Shown here piece by piece: positions 4,871-5,056 of a DNA stretch of 5,056 nucleotides; position 1 is the first letter of the stretch; each line of letters starts with the position of its first letter. This DNA is from Chloroflexota bacterium (GTDB lineage: Bacteria > Chloroflexota > Dehalococcoidia > UBA2979). The stretch is taken from positions 1 through 5,056 of the forward strand of contig VGPB01000140.1 of assembly GCA_016875695.1 (NCBI GenBank). The letters are read 5' to 3'. The notes under the pieces are model-generated. The model ran no database searches, was not told the DNA's origin, and saw nothing but the letters and a program-made list of their open reading frames with translations. A program made the translations under genes and the position numbers.

Positions 4871-5056
4871 TGACCTGCCCCCGCGTTTCATACCACTTGC
4901 TGAGTTAGTCTGGCGGCGATCTCCAGCCGGTTCGGTTCGATGGCCTCGGGTGCTGGTGGCCGGTACCCGAGCGAGCTGTGCGGGCGCCGGTGGTTGTACT
5001 CCAACCGCCAGCGCTCGATGAGCACCTGCGCCTCGAGCAGCGTGTCGAAGCGCTCG
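4871..5056 (-). mobile_element. IS3-family insertion sequence, right-hand part in inverted orientation, cut by window end
   Basis: The second copy of the IS found at the left edge, on the opposite strand, with its right terminus TGACCTGCCCCCGCGTTTCA starting at 4871. From 5056 back to 4907 it is identical to 118-267 of the left copy (150 bp). The terminal 36 bp (4871-4906) differ from the left copy at five positions. The two copies face each other with IRR ends inwards and enclose the four cargo genes. Confidence 0.88.
4888..5056 (-). CDS. IS3-family transposase OrfB, C-terminal fragment (5' partial, runs off window)
   Basis: The last 55 residues of the same transposase as at the left edge, including WRLEYNHRRPHSSLGYRPP. 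The DDE Glu region lies outside. It ends LTQQVV followed by TGA at 4890-4888. As in the left copy, the stop overlaps an ATG (ATGA) that opens a frame into the neighbouring cargo gene. The coding sequence continues beyond the window, so whether this copy is intact cannot be judged. Confidence 0.88.
   Translation of the reverse strand, partial: ERFDTLLEAQVLIERWRLEYNHRRPHSSLGYRPPAPEAIEPNRLEIAARLTQQVV

Noticed and set aside
4820..4891. N-terminal extension of the thiolase-like protein from the ATG at 4891
   Set aside because: The added 24 residues derive from the IS end and leader and have no family resemblance. A good AAGGAG supports ATG 4819. I keep it only as a possible coupling effect.

Overview
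This is a GC-rich bacterial window. Codon third positions are mostly G or C, Shine-Dalgarno sites are clear, and one gene starts with GTG. The gene families (FadE-like acyl-CoA dehydrogenase, thiolase-like protein plus DUF35 partner, MFS exporter, IS3-family elements) are common in soil and environmental Proteobacteria, Actinobacteria and related uncultured phyla. The sequence alone does not fix the taxon.

Layout: both edges lie inside copies of the same IS3-family insertion sequence, in opposite orientation with their transposase 3' ends pointing inwards (1-303 on +, 4871-5056 on -). Directly inside the left copy is a 39-bp piece that looks like the left end of a related IS (304-342). Between the copies are four cargo genes in two convergent pairs. 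On the + strand are an MFS_3-type transporter (415-1749) and an acyl-CoA dehydrogenase (1789-3006). On the - strand are a thiolase-superfamily protein (3656-4819) and, downstream of it, a DUF35 zinc-ribbon/OB-fold protein (3114-3611). A strong hairpin at 3056-3088 separates the convergent pairs.

How the genes may work together: the dehydrogenase would introduce an alpha,beta double bond into an acyl-CoA. The thiolase-like/DUF35 pair resembles two-subunit acyl-CoA C-C bond-processing enzymes such as the steroid side-chain aldolase Ltp2-ChsH2(DUF35). The transporter may move a related compound. This reads as a partial CoA-thioester degradation module, perhaps carried as a composite transposon. 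The substrate cannot be read from the sequence.

The most notable observation is in the thiolase-like gene. Its frame stops at a TGA (3713-3715) just before the conserved C-terminal tail of the family, yet the same frame continues with a convincing tail (GGTLSEMCSLVLG...) to a TAG at 3656-3658. The TGA sits in a glycine loop near the thiolase active site, and the RNA after it can fold into a hairpin with the UGA at its base. The gene could encode a selenocysteine-containing (or otherwise recoded) thiolase-like enzyme. A simple nonsense mutation is the main alternative.
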